Shown in pieces: positions 36,012-48,907 of a stretch of 64,000 nt of DNA (position 1 is its first letter; each line of letters begins with the position of its first letter). The DNA comes from Clitopilus passeckerianus (Eukaryota; Basidiomycota; Agaricomycetes; Agaricales; Entolomataceae), in the NCBI GenBank assembly GCA_944990035.1, contig CALYLX010000083.1:620001-684000 (forward strand), given 5' to 3'. A model generated the notes under the pieces. That model did no database searches. It was not told the origin of the DNA and was given only the letters and a program-made list of their open reading frames with translations. The position numbers and the translations under genes are program-made.

Positions 36012-36285
36012 GGGCAGCGACCTCATCTATTTATGAGGGCCAAGAGGACATCCATTGGACTTTACAATCATTAGTCAGATGCATATTTATTACGAGACAA
36101 CAATGCATTCAGACGTGCCTTTACCAGTGCTTGGAGAAGTCAATTCGATTCAGAAATAAGCCAAGGATTCACATCCCCAGCTCCTGAGTCCACTCACGCA
36201 GCGGCCCTCGTTATAATCCTTTCGTGTTGCTCTCTACGCGTCCAAGCAATAAAATAAAATAAAGGAAGTAATCAACGAATCTGCA

Positions 36286-38466
36286 TCAATATTCCCCAAT
36301 ATCCCTCAAGCTGTCCAACACAGAGTGCACCTCCGGGAATCGAGGCTCAATCTCAACATCGAAAGGTTTCGGGTGACTATCAAAAGTAATGAATCAGTCA
36401 TAGCCTAGTCAAGAGAGCATCGAATCTCAACTTACATCGTGAGCCCATGGATGTCAATCGACGATGGATCAGGTAAGATATCGCAACCGTGGACATCCTT
36501 TCCTGGCCGGATTCGACATGCCCACAAGAGCGTAGCCAGCGTGATGAAGATGGTATTGTCGGCAACGTGGCGGCCATGGCACAGCCTAGCGTTTTCATTA
36601 GGCGTGTATGTTTGGTAAAGGAACAGGGCTATATACCTCTTTCCGAAGCCGAAAGTCACATGTCCCTCGTCATGGAGGTCATTGGGAAGTGATTTGAGGC
36701 TTCCGTTGGCGTTGAGATAACGACCGGGGTTGAACGAGTCGGCGTCAGGACCATAATATCCCTTGTCCCGATGAATAGCCCTTATGGGATGCAATTTCCA
36801 ATTCGGTTCGCGTGCAGACAAGAAACCACCTACCAGACGTTAGCAATCAAAATTGAGCCTTTTGGGATGTGGTAGCCTTCGTAAATATCGTCCTAACGAT
36901 ACATCAACAAACATGGTTATTTGCATGATTGATTTCAGAATCGTACCTCAGAAGAGGCATGAGGTAACCCTAGGGTGAAGTGAGAAGTCAGAGTTGAATT
37001 GCGAACCTCGCGGGTGGCACTTACCCAAAGGGTCCACAGGAACCCAACGCAAAGTTTCCTTCACAGTTGCTTGAATGTATGGCAGAGCTTGCAAGTCGGA
37101 AAACCTCGGTGATCGGTCACGTCCGACGACGGCATCTAGCTCTGCTTGTGCCTGCTCCTGTATGTGAGGGTGCAAGACCATTGCAACGATGAACCATGAC
37201 AGCACAGAGGAGGTCTAGACCACCATGATCAGATGCCATTCGACCAGATGAAGCAGAAAACGCACAGTTTCAGCCCCTGCAGCGCTATGACACGAGATTG
37301 GACGTTGGGTACAATCAGGTAGGATGCGTTTGATGGACTCACTACATCGTTGCGAGTATCCAAGAGTACTCCTCATCGCGCAACCCGAATTTCTCGTGAT
37401 TTGCAACAATGGAATCGGAAAAACTAGGGACTGGTGTTCCCGCAGCCTTGTCTTTGGATGAACACCCGAATGAAAATGCACGGAGGCAAACTGGAGCTTA
37501 CCGCTCTTTTCTTCGCCATGCCAAAGAGGCCAAGGAACATGGCAGAGTCTTGCTGGAACCATTCGTGTGCCCGTCGCTTCCATGGAGCCATCCATGCCGG
37601 AAGGTATTGCATCCAGGTAAAGAACTCAACATAGTGAGCCCCGGGAAGAGCGGCTCTTACAATGCGTTCCGTGAATGTGTTGATACGATGAATTGAGGGG
37701 TCGTCAGCGGTCTTGATCCTGGGTAGGCCGTAGAGGAAGGACATAATCATACTGCTCGTAGACCTGTATTTTCCATATGGTTGATAAAGTTCTTAATCTC
37801 TGTGAATAGATTCCACCCTCACCTTGAGAGCTGAGGGTACCAGGACTTAGGATCTTTGAGCAGTGTCTCCGCGAGGTATAACGCCTCTGCTGACTGGTAT
37901 GGCTGGAATTGGACGACTTCTGTCTTTGCCAAACATGAATGTGATACTCTGCGATAGCTTCTCCACCTAAACAACAGTTAATACTGTTCGAATCGAGGAA
38001 ATTAATTTCTAACTTTTGGCTGTATCTTAGAAAAGGCATGAACATTCCACCGGTCAGCAATTTTGAGGCAACAATGTTCAGAGGGCGGTCGGAGTAGATT
38101 GCTGCTCTGCGGTCAAATAAGTCCGTTGCTGCCTGGAGAGTGTTCAGGATAACGATATTCTGGCCGAGTACGTTGATATAGACGACCGGACCTAATGTGA
38201 CCATCAGCTGGAACGTATCTACTGGCGTAGCTTGAGACGCACGCACCGTATTCACCGGCCCACCGGGTGAGTGGCAGCCAGGCATCTTCACTAAGCTGAA
38301 GAAGATTTCCGAGAAGAGGTAAGCCCTTTGGACCAGGTGGAAGGTGTTTCTTTGGCTCTTTGGTGCGCAATGCAGCCCAGACGATGACAGCAGTGACTCC
38401 CAACCAGAAAGACGTGTTGTGTGACGGCAAAAGGTCATACATCGCCGTCGAAAGGTAGGACGTCAT
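36286..38466 (-). CDS. Cytochrome P450 (cluster, minus strand)
   Basis: Haem monooxygenase of the ER membrane. Begins at ATG 38466 with an N-terminal membrane anchor (FWLGVTAVIVWAAL) and the Pro-rich hinge LPPGPKGLPLLGN. The I-helix reads AAGAETTSSVLSWF after splicing an intron at about 37203-37252. The K-helix is KETLRW. The haem loop is FGFGKRLCHGRHVAD, assembled across an intron near 36600-36645, with the axial Cys present. The last exon (HPKPFDVEIEP to DIGEY) ends at TGA 36286-36288. About ten introns; no frame break found. It shares a 564-bp upstream region with the P450 on the other strand. The CYP family is not assigned. Likely oxidises the cluster's terpene scaffold (inference from context). 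Confidence 0.87.
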
Positions 38467-39030
38467 GGTCTCTAACTTCGACCCGGTTATTGATCATTTC
38501 ACGACCTTGGCTTCAATATCGATATATACAAAGCCAATGAATTGCCTCAAGTTACCCAAAGTTACCAACTGCGCAGACCATGGCGCCACGGGTGGACGAG
38601 AGTCGGATCAGAAGGTTCGACCGAGCCGGTTCGTGCAGCCCAGCATTTTGTGTGGACATATTTGGCACCTGCGGTCCTAACCCTCCGAGGCTCCGAGTTA
38701 CAAGTTTTGGCAGCTGAGCATCCTTAGCGCCTCTGACAACGCCACCCCGGTATCTAATCGAGTCGATAGGCTTCATTTGAAAGATGTCAAATATCGCATC
38801 TTTTTCCTTTGCATCAATTATGATCTTGGACGAACTATGGATTGCCACATTGGACACGTTTCATCAATTATCTGGGCAGGAAACATCAAAGAATGACAGC
38901 TTCAGAGTCATGAGGCTCTGGAAAACGTCTTTCGAAGCGGCGACTCGGAGACTTTGAAGCTGCACGCCTGTCCATCGGCTTTCTTACCTTATCTCCATTG
39001 TGCGACCTTCGTAGAAACAAGCTCTACAAC
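38467..39030. promoter_or_regulatory. Bidirectional promoter region between two P450 genes
   Basis: The ATGs of the two P450 genes are 564 bp apart and point away from each other. The interval contains CCG/CGG-rich stretches (around 38620-38700, e.g. CGACCGAGCCGG and CCTCCGAGGCTCCGAG) of the kind zinc-cluster regulators bind. This is suggestive only. Confidence 0.45.
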
Positions 39031-41307
39031 ATGCCCTCCATGATCCCGTATTCGTTTGCAATTCTGCTGGGATATGTGCTCTATCGCCTCTCCAAGCCCG
39101 CTCGAAGGAGCACACTGGAAGGCCTACCCGGACCTGCCTCCGGCTCATTCATCATGGGTTAGTGTTGAACGCACACCTCTAATTCATTGGCACTAACGGT
39201 TCAACTATCAGGCAACTATTCCGAATTCGTCAGTGGTGACGCCGGTACGATCGATTGTGAATGGAGGAAGAAATACGGAAATGTGGTCCATTACAAAGGC
39301 CCATTAGGAGTAGGTCATCCCTGTCATTCTAAACTACCTCCAGTTTAACCTCACTTTTCTCAGGAAGATCGGTTGTTTCTCGCGGACCCAAGGGCTATTC
39401 ACCATATATACCAGTCCGGGTACAACATTGGAAAGCCACTCCACCATTTGGAGCAGGTTCGCCTTCTGACCGGGAAGGGACTACTATGGGCTTCCGGTCA
39501 GTGTTGTCGAATCCACCATGATATCTGTTGATGTTTTATGCTAGGCGTTGTTCACAATAAACAGCGTACCATTGTTAGCCCAGCCTTTCGGGCAGTCGAA
39601 GCTCGTTCTCTAGTTGGTACATTCACAGACTGTGCAGCCAAGGTCAGGTTCACGCCCCGTGATTCAAGTAGAAAGGTGCTTATTCGAGAGAGAGAACAGG
39701 TAACTGTGGCATGGAAAGCAGCCATAGCCGCTTCTGGAGGGTCCAGTGCGACAGTGAATGTCCAGCGTTGGCTTGCGAGGGCCGCTCTGGATGCCATCGG
39801 TTTAGGTTAGTCACACCGGATTGCCTCGCCATTGGCCAGTCCTAATGAAGAATACTAGCTGCATTTGATTACGATTTCCACAGCGTTGAAGATGACAGCA
39901 ATGCCCTAGCTGCTGGCTATAACAATATACTGCACGTAGAGCCATGTTCCCATCTCGTACTTTTTCTGACGTTACTTCTTTCACTGCAGTCACGACATTC
40001 ATGGCCCCGCATCCCCTATGAAGCATTTCGTCGAGGGAATAGCCAATCACATCCCTGTCTGGGTTTTCGAAACTATGAGCAAATACAGCACAGCCCGGCC
40101 TCTGAAGCGTGCTCGGGAAATAGCGGACATAGGAACAACAGTTGCTCAGGATCTAATCAATAAACGAACCACTGACATGCAGAATGGCATCGAGAAGGAC
40201 GATCTCCTCAGCATCCTCTGTATGTACCATTTATTGAGTGAAATTCTAAAAACACGCTAAATATCATTCCAGTGAAAGCAAACATGTCAGAAGATCCTAA
40301 AAACCGAATCACTAACGAAGAAATCACTGCTCAGATGAGGTCCGAATACGATTTCTACTTCGACTTTTCCGGTGGCTGACTGTACCCAATTTCAGTACCA
40401 TGATGATTGCTGGGCACGAAACGTCATCCAACACTCTTGGTTGGGCTTTGCTCGAGCTTTCGCACAATCCATCAATCCAGAATCGACTTCGAGAGGAAAT
40501 ACGAGCTTACCTTCTTGCTGCCAAAGGCGAAGGCCGAGTTTACCTAGAAGCACGCGAATTGGAGAAGATGTCCTACCTCGGGGCTTTCTTGAAGGTAAGA
40601 TTGGCTTGCAGAGGTTTGATTCTTCCACTAACCCAGGCTGTCTCTGCTAGGAGGTTCTCAGGTGTCACTCTCCTGGGGTTCGGGATCTCAGGGAGGTGAT
40701 GTGCGACGAAGTTCTCCCGCTTTCGAGTGGTGTCAGAACAGCCTCAGGAGAGGTAATAACTGAGCTTCCGGTCCAGAAAGGACTTCAAATCGCAGTGTCG
40801 ATAGCAGCCTATAACTAGTGCGTCTTTTCCCTGTCCAATGCCTGCATTGAATCTTACCACACTCATAGCAATGAGGAGATTTGGGGGGACGACGCACCCG
40901 ATTTCAATCCCGATAGATGGCTCACCGATCGTCGAAGAACGACCTTGAATGTGGGAGTATACAACAATTTGTGAGTCTGCAGCTTTTGACCTGTATTGGA
41001 TATTTACCCTTGAGCCACCAGGCTTACCTTTGGTGGCGGTGTTCGCTCATGCATCGGGTGGCGGTTTGCGTAAGTCTCGCTTCGAAGCAGGCTGTCGTCC
41101 AAAGTAGCTGATAGGTTGCTCAACGACAGGATCACAGAAATGCAAGCCTTTCTAGTGGAGCTTGTGGACAATTTCCAGTTCGATCTCAGTGAAGAGTCCT
41201 CAAAGATTCAGAAAGGCACCTGCCTCATTATGGTGCCGATTGTTCAGGACGGCGACCATGAAGGGATATCATTGCCGTTAAAAATCTCTGAGGCTGCTCG
41301 AGATTGA
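39031..41307 (+). CDS. Cytochrome P450 (cluster, plus strand)
   Basis: Haem monooxygenase with N-terminal anchor (MPSMIPYSFAILLGYVLY) and hinge LEGLPGPASGSF. The I-helix is MMIAGHETSSNTLGW, where the AGHETS form replaces the commoner AGxDT. GVRDLREV and FNPDRWL precede the haem loop, which reads FGGGVRSCIGWRFAITEMQAF after splicing an intron at about 41067-41130 (GT-AG). The C-terminus is LPLKISEAARD, stop 41305-41307. The IGWRFA haem loop differs from the partner P450, so the two are from different CYP families and unlikely to be recent duplicates. About 12 short introns, no break found. Probable scaffold oxidase of the cluster (inference). Confidence 0.87.
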
Positions 41308-41496
41308 TGCAGGAGTTGGTGCTGGTTTGGGTAATGGAAAAGTACGCACACCTATCGCTGATACAACATATGAAAGAGGAAGTAGCAAATACATAATCAT
41401 CACAGCCAAATTTGTACGCAGTACGAGAAAACCAATGAAAAAGGATCCAGTACTCTCTTAGTCCACCAAAGTAGGTCTAGTGATGCAGACGACAGC

Positions 41497-42802
41497 CTAT
41501 GCCTGTGACAAATTCTGCTCCAACCAGCTCTGTATTTCCTTCAATGCCATGCTACGCTCAGGCTCATGCATCGCCAAACCGATAAAATCATGGAATGCAT
41601 CCTCGTACTCCAAATAGAGCACGTTGGATGCAGACGTATCTGCCACGACACGGTCGCGGAGGGTGCGCATGGGGTCCCGGGTCTGTTCCGCTCCACCAAC
41701 AACCAGGCATGTCGGTGGGAAATGCGCGAAAAGGCCGGAAGGATTGGGGAGCTTCAACGAAGCCGGGGAAAGGTACGGGTCTCTGGCAAGATCATCCCAT
41801 GGCAAGTTGCCCAGAAGGCCGCAGGCAGAGTATCCAGACGTGAGGATGATACTGACAAAGTCAGAGTTGGCATTCTCGTGCATGGACGAACTTTCGGTTT
41901 CGTCATGTGTGCATGCCCAGTCGACGGTGGGGGATAAGAGCAGGATCGATGCGGGGAGAGAGAGAGCCGGGCTGTTGAGTTGGACAAGGTACCGGACGAG
42001 GGCGACAGCAAGATGGCCACCCGCGCTGTCACCGGAAAGGATGATATTTTCCGGCCGGAATTTTGCGACCTCGATGAGATAGTGATATCCTGACACGGCG
42101 TCGATAAGGGCAGCCGGGAATGGATTGGCCGGTTCAAAAGGTGGAGCAGAGCATAGTCTGTAATCAACGCAGAAGGAGCGGTCAACTAATCCTGCGCATT
42201 GAGAGAGGATGCTGGTTGGTATTGCAGCAGTCGGAGATTTAGGAGAGCCAGATCCACGCTAGGAGGCCTAAGTTAGTCGTGTAAGATAAGCCTCAATGGT
42301 GACTTACGGTATATCCGCCACCTGGGAAATTTCATCAGTAAGTGTCTTATCCATTGACTTGATGATTCGTACCATGAAGGTGATAGAGTACCTTGGCACC
42401 GGGTTCTGCCTTTTGCGCATGGCGTCCATCAGCGGCGCGTTTGCCCAACCAGTAACCGTGTATCTTGACCGACTTCACATTGTTAGCTTTCGCCATTGCT
42501 GCCACATCTCCTTGGACCAATTCATCAGGGATACCCTCAACCCAAACGAAACCTGTCTGATCGGCGGCCGCGGCATCTTTCTCAGGCGTGATAGTTTCTG
42601 TGACGCTCGTCGCATAAAGAATGCCCAAGACAGCGTTCATAACGTGCACAATGAGTGCACGAGACATGGGCCATGATTTGCGTGGTCTTGCACTGGGTAT
42701 AGCGGATGCAACGACCCAGAAGGGCAGGCGAATAAAGAGGATGCTGACAGCAGAATAGAGGAAGTAGAAAGTTTTGAAGGGCTGTCGCCTGAACTCAAAC
42801 AT
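41497..42802 (-). CDS. HSL-type alpha/beta hydrolase, membrane-anchored
   Basis: Esterase/lipase of the hormone-sensitive-lipase (alpha/beta hydrolase-3) group. Starts at ATG 42802 with a hydrophobic anchor (FYFLYSAVSILFIRLPFWVV, about residues 12-31). The oxyanion motif YHLHGGGYTRG is assembled across two introns (near 42310-42360 and 42260-42303). The nucleophile is in ILSGDSAGGHLAVALV, the acid in EQTRDPMRTLRDRV and the His in DAFHDFIG. About 390 residues, the normal size. Head-to-head with the seven-helix membrane protein (700 bp between ATGs). Within the cluster it could remove or transfer an ester; a general esterase role is equally possible. Confidence 0.85.
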
Positions 42803-43501
42803 CGTAGTAGTAGCCTACGGGTGTTGAGAAGTAAAGGATAGTATTAGTAAAGGATGGGGGAAAGCTATGGGAGTTTCCCATTGCGTCTTATGAACAGAAG
42901 CTGAAGAAGTGAGTGTGAGCGTGTTGTGTGGCATCAGAGAACATGGGTGAATTACCTGATCGTCAATTTTCGGTCGAAGTTCGATGATTGCGCTGCCCTT
43001 TGTTCTTCCGTATTTCACGACCTCATACTCAGCATCAAGCAAACTAGTATCCCCGTGGTTCCTTTCCCTGGAAGCTTGTGCCCAACTTTGGAAGCCCTAT
43101 GTCACATCAGGCTTCTTTCCAGCTTCTTCGCCTTCTGGATCCCCTGACTTCTGGCATGTTGGAAGTTTAGAATCACCGATCCTGTTTGGGGTTCAAGGTC
43201 ATCTCGGTTCTGATCTCCGTTTTCGGCGGGAGGAGCTGGTGAGATCCAGCCACAGCCCCAGCGATATCACCACCCTTAACCCGGCGTGATGATTGATATG
43301 TTTTGGCTGCCTGTCGTCCAGGGCCCAACTTGGCACCAGTGAAGAGGGCTTTTCCCCGTCCGGGGGCCATGCCATGCCTTTCGCCGTTATTAAGAACACC
43401 ATGACACGCCGTATATATCCTCTGTAGCCCGGAGTCGTGATCTTTCGTTTTCCTGATTCCCGCCCCATCCTGTGTTCGCTTGCGATCATCTAAGCGCAAG
43501 A
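42803..43501. promoter_or_regulatory. Divergent region between hydrolase and membrane-protein genes
   Basis: 699 bp between two ATGs pointing away from each other. No gene is supported inside and no specific site was recognised. Confidence 0.4.
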
Positions 43502-44939
43502 ATGGCGACCACAGCTGTACCATCCCTCCCTCCCTTCGGGAAGATGAATATGCACGCTATCTTGTTCGAAGCTGTGCTTTGGGGTGAGTTGAGCTCTGCA
43601 GTACAGTATCGGATCTCCCTCCTAACAAATGCTCTTCACCAGGGATGAAGTACGCAGGAACCTTCCGCTCGATAACCTACCAAACGAACTAACAATACTT
43701 TCTAGTGTGATCATTTTCTCCAGCTGCATCTACGTGCTCAGGAAACGGATGAGGAGCGTCTCGTTGTAAGAACACACTTCCGTCGTTGAGAGTGCCCCTC
43801 GCTAAATTCCGTATTCAGGCTTCTTACTGCAGGGTCGACCCTCCTCTTCTGTCTTTCCACGGCACACTTTGTCATCTCGTGGGTCACGTTGGTGCAAGCC
43901 TTCACCCAGGCGCCCAATAATCTAACACCGACGGGACCGGATTTCTACTTCGCGAAGCTAAACTCCCCGCTGGCCGTTACTCAAGCAGAGATATACATAT
44001 TCAATGTGGGCATCGAGTCGATCTAGCTAACTGTGACAGTATCTGACTATCATTCTTCAGGTTTGGGGACAGGATCTCTTACTAGTGTGTTTGTATATAA
44101 GGTTTTCCTGGATACTTGCTAAGGCTCAACTAGATCTGGCGTCTGTATATGGTTCTTGGGCGTAATTGGAAAGTCTGCGTCATTCCTGTAAGCACTTCTT
44201 GTCTCCTTGATCTATATCATTCTGACGCTGGCTCTCAGTTAATCGTAGAGGCGGTTCATATCGGTCAGTAACCAAGTTACGCTTCACCAATATTGGTCCT
44301 GAAGGACAACCACTTTAGCATGCGCATTCCTTTCAATTGGGCTGCTGGCACGTCCCGGAGCCGATCTTTTCTCTCCGACAATCCAGGCTTGGGGCAAGGC
44401 GTCCTGGTCTCTCGACCTCATTCTGAATACATCCCTCACCTGCGTGATCGCCTTTTATTTGTGGCGCGCTGGAAGGGAGACTGCCTCACTCACTCGCACT
44501 GGCCGAAATAAATACACCGAGACGGTTCTCACAATTATCGAGTCTGGAGCTATCTATGCAATCGCCACCCTTGTCATCTTCGCCTTGGACATTGCTGGTG
44601 ACCCTGCAGGTTTTGTCGGCGTAACTGGTGTCATTCAGCTCGCTGTGAGTGTGCTTCATTTCCATCTTCCATCACTATTCTCATTGCGATGATTTCAAGA
44701 CAATGACACCCCTTCTGATCGTGGTCAGAGTGGGCTTGGGCTTGACGAGGGACAACTCTACCTTCCACACATCACATATGCCCTCAACACTGGTTACCTC
44801 ACAACCTTACAGTGGAATTCACGTGAATATTTCCAAGAACACGGAATCCCGGACTGACTCGTCTTTCGGTATGAAAAATATGAGTTCGGTCGGTCAAAAT
44901 TCGACCATAGTTGATATCAGAGGAGATGACAAAGTATAG
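43502..44939 (+). CDS. Seven-helix integral membrane protein, agaricomycete family of unknown function
   Basis: Starts at ATG 43502 (PPFGKMNMHAILFEAVLWG). Many short exons encode hydrophobic helices: VIIFSSCIYVL, LLTAGSTLLFCLSTAHFVISWV, the VWGQDLLLVIWRLYMVLG region, CAFLSIGLLARPGADLF, SLDLILNTSLTCVIAFYLWRAG, IIESGAIYAIATLVIFALDI and PLLIVVRVGLGL. This order, with the RTGRNKYTETVLTIIESGAI loop, matches a large family found in mushroom genomes without assigned function. The hydrophilic tail ends at TAG 44937-44939. The frame is maintained through all junctions I could check (for example the acceptor at about 44318). It could be a transporter, sensor or structural membrane protein; calling it a transporter of the cluster product would be speculation. 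Confidence 0.7.
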
Positions 44940-47304
44940 CTATCTTTCGGATAATCTGTGGCATTCGGATTGTATTTATTCACGCACACTTCACATGGTT
45001 ATTGTTGTACACTATTCATACCGAGATTCTGTCGATTGCATTCTGCGTTTCACATACCACCGCAAGGATTAGAGTTTCGCAAGGTGATTGGTGGAGTGAA
45101 ACTATGCGCCCGAACCTTCTTGCGCATGGGGTTGTCTGAATTGCGAACCATACGAACCGGCCCACCCCACCTCTGTTCAAGTAGTTGGATCGACAGGAAC
45201 ATCACGATCGGCCGGGATGATGGGTGGGTCAATTATAGGTTTTGATTCCGTGTCGCTAGTATCAACGGCTAACCACCAGGAATCGAAGAACCTCTGGGGC
45301 CAGGCTATGTATGTGATGACGAAATCATTTCCTATTGTCAAGCTGTGTTATGATATTTTAGAGCGCCTTTGGATGGCCTAGGCTGCTCTGATAGTCGGTG
45401 ACCGCGGTAATTCACTTCTTATGTAATATGGCTTGGAAGTGGCAATCACAAACACCGTTGGATCTGCCACCTGATCACAGGCTAACAAGTAACAATCTCT
45501 CCTCAGTCTGGTGCCTCTCCTACGCAGGTTCGTCAAGCCGGTTACGAACACTTCATGTGGCCCCAATATTGGTTTCTCTGGGTAACATTCGCATGATCCA
45601 CAATCACAACTGGCCACTGAGACTCCCAGCTTCTGTACACTGGCAGATTCCAGCGCACGTTGCATAGTAGGTTCATCCCACGAAAAGCGGTATCACCGCC
45701 TCCAAGGCACACCGTTTTAAAGGTGTATCACATGTCCCTTGTATAACTATTCCGCTCTTCCGAAACTCATTTTGAAACCAAGTGAAGCCATTCGCTGTCC
45801 TCCTACGGCTCTGATGCGGCGCCAATGCGATTCTAGCCATCGCAACTTGCGCCGCACTACCTTGAGATTTGATTTAGCTTGGGTGAGTATTCTACAATCG
45901 GCATTGTCCCAGTGTAAGCATATTATGATGTAACCAGAGCATCGGTATTCAATTACGACCTGAGCGCTCAGTAAACCAGGTACGCGAATCTTGACGCGAA
46001 TATACATTGTGGTCAACCGAAGTTGCATTGAACCCCACATCTATTAAAATGGGAAATGTTGGGGAAGCATCCGGATTTTACTCAGACTTATGAATGAGTA
46101 CACAGTTGAGAAGAGCCTCGGATCCACGTGTCTTCCATCATTTCGGTGATTTCTTAATATATTTCAAAGATGTCAAACGCCAAAGCATGAGTCTACATTT
46201 TCAGTCAAACGTTGGTCAAACAAAGGATCGCTCTACTATCACTTAGCACAACTTAGCATCAACGATCGATGCAACAGGTTAGCGCCACCAACCGGTGTTC
46301 CGTTGAAGAAATGGTTTTGAACCACCCATTTCTGGTGCATATACAGTGCTACCGTGACGTACAGGTGCATGTGCAGAGCCAGCAAGGAGAGTTCACCTGA
46401 GGCTGACATCGGGATTCGGGACACAACATCATGGCTCCCTCCTAAAAAGTTAAAATGTTCCCATCATTATTGCCACCGATTGGACTTGTCCAGGTACAGC
46501 GCACTCTTTACCAAAAACAATCTGATATACACTACCTTTAGTAGCAGCTCGTCATCACTTTGAAGCACTGCCTACTTCCTTCTCGGAGATTGCATCATAG
46601 CCAACATTGGAGGTTCTAGAAAAGAACCATGGCAGAAAGACATGGAAGTTGGACGGTAAAAATGCTATCTTAACCGAACTTACATCTGGGCCACTGTGTC
46701 AATCAACTATGCGTCGTTCTAGTCGAGTATCCGGCAGGGCTATGCAGCAATACCACTGTTTCTGCTTATCTCGGGGTGAGGAAATGGTTGCCCCAAACGA
46801 GGATCAGTTAATCCTCCTGACGATCTTTCAAATTCCCAAACCAAGCTCCTGTCGTGACCCATTCTATTAGCAGGCAATGATTTATGATGGATGACCTCTT
46901 CCGACGACCTTATTGAGACATATCTCAGGTGAAATACCGTTTGATTACGCGACTCTGATGGTCACTGGCCAGAGAGCTGATAGGGAAAGGTGTACTCAGC
47001 TTTGATAGGACTGTGATTGTTAACTGTACCGCTTTTCTGCCCATGAACTGAACTAGTTGGCCAACGCCGATCTGTCCAAGGCCTCGCGGACTCCGTCAGA
47101 CGCGCGCTGAATGACCTATCCTTTCGGGGAATTCATCCGTAAGGTCGGCGCTTTCTCTGTTCTTCTGATGCTACCGTGGGGGACTTATTGGGTCTTTTCG
47201 GACGATCATCACAGGTAGCTGAGATGCTTTGTATGTCCTAAACTTTGCTTATATCCACTATCAGGCCGACAATATGTCGTATTACTTCAATCTACATTTG
47301 TAGT
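44940..47304. other. 2.4-kb gap inside the cluster, no gene supported
   Basis: Open frames on both strands are short and mutually overlapping, with no recognised family, splice context or repeat. It could hold decayed genes or species-specific short genes. Confidence 0.4.
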
Positions 47305-48512
47305 ATGTCCGAGTCCCACCAGCGCCTTAGGATTCCACATACTTTGACTGCCTGGCCATGGCCACGGACGCTCAACCCTTACTATCAGACGGTCAAGGCT
47401 GAGTCTTCCGCCTGGCTAGAGAGCTTTAAGGCTTTTGATCCGAAGGCTCAGGCAGGGTTCAACAGCTGCGATTTTAGTGAGTAAAAATACGACACTTGCC
47501 CTTCGGGTGTCCGGCAGGTTACTGATATCTCCTTAGATTTGCTTGCATCCCTGGCGTATCCTCTTGCAAGTAAAGGTAAGCCCATAGGACCTCTTATAAA
47601 TTTGTTCCTCTAGCTTATCGGTTTCAGAGCATCTTCGAACAGGATGCGATCTCATGAACTTGTTCTTCGTCATCGATGAATACACCGATGTCGAGGACGA
47701 GGTCCATGCAGCTATGGTTGCGAGTGTTACAATGGATGCTCTTCGAAATCCATTTAAGCCACGACCTCATGGTGAAGTCATCATCGGGGAGATAGCGCGA
47801 CAGTATGTACCGTGTGCTCTTCTGGCTGGCCGACACTAATAAAGTACCGCACGATAGATTTTGGGTACGCACCGTACCTGCCATCACCGAGACTTCCCGT
47901 CGGAGGTTTATCGAAACGTTCGACACGTATTTGCGGTCTGTCGTAGTTCAAGCTGGTGATCGGTCCCAGCAGCATATTCGGAACATTGAGGACTATCTTC
48001 ACATGAGAAGGGACAATATTGGCGCAAAACCTTCCTTCGCTATTTTGGAACTTTCTTTGGATCTTCCCGACCATGTTATGGCACACCCAAGCATCCATAC
48101 ACTCACTGTTGCTGCGATTGATATGCTTATTATCGGAAATGTAAGTCACTTATTCAATATGGGCATCGTGAATAATTCCTAACAAGGAGTGTAGGATCTC
48201 TGCTCGTTTAGAAACGAACACGCCCGCGGCGACGATACGCATAACATTTTGACCATTGCAAGGCACGAATTTGGTCAAGGGCTAGACCATGCTGTAAAAT
48301 GGGTCGAGGCCTATAACAAATCCCTGCGAAAACTTTCTTGTCGGCAATCGAAACTGTGCCTTCTTGGGGAGAAGAGATCGATAAACAGGTGGCCGAATAT
48401 ATATACGGATTGGCGAACTGGGTTCGAGCAAATGATTGCTGGAGTTTTGAGAGTCAAAGGTATTTTGGAAAACACGGGCGAGCAATCCAGAAGCATAGAG
48501 TGGTGGATTTAG
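47305..48512 (+). pseudogene. Sesquiterpene synthase (protoilludene-synthase-like clade), frameshifted near the 3' end
   Basis: Class I terpene synthase that would cyclise farnesyl diphosphate. Exons 47305-47476, 47537-47575, 47628-47802, 47858-48140 and 48195 onward join in frame through four GT-AG introns. Metal-binding motif 1 is Asp87-Glu-Tyr-Thr-Asp91 in [13 protein letters not shown]; the NSE motif is Asn223-Asp224-x-x-Ser227-x-x-x-Glu231 in GNDLCSFRNEHARGDD. WPWPRTLNPYYQ and CDFNLLASLAYPLAS match the basidiomycete clade that includes Δ6-protoilludene synthases. At 48329-48332 an AAAA run is one A short: the frame leaves KWVEAYNKSL, and the family's conserved C-terminal part (GLANWVRANDCWSFESQRYFG) is found in the next frame. 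No intron can bridge it. As read, the protein ends at 48512 with about 30% of its normal tail region replaced. Pseudogene or homopolymer assembly error; the upstream part is otherwise perfect. Confidence 0.85.
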
Positions 48513-48907
48513 CTTGCGGTCATCCAGAGTGCGTTGGAGATATAGGAAACGATGCCAGGGTGTTTAGGACGGAAGGGCTGCATTATGTGGAGGACAAGAA
48601 ACGTTTCCATACCGGCTCACTCGACGACAGAGGCGCTACCCTCTGTTTTGCTGATTCACCTTTATCTGCTCACCATGGGGGCTTTACATCTACACCGAAC
48701 GGACTGACTTGCGTAGCTATTTTATGTACATTGTCTACTTTCATTGGCTGGTTAGTTAAATTATAGATTTATAGATATCGAATTCACTTGATACCCCATC
48801 TCACTGCCGCAACCAAATGATATGTAATGCGTGGTTCTTTATTAGACATTTTAAAGTATAGTTGCTATTGGATAGCGTGTACAACCGATTCTATTCTACC
48901 TAATCAT
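48513..48907. other. Displaced 3' coding remainder of the terpene synthase and spacer
   Basis: The frame carrying the synthase's C-terminal homology continues open to 48766, beyond the normal family end, so the true 3' end is unclear. The rest is an A+T-rich spacer to the convergent methyltransferase. Confidence 0.5.
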
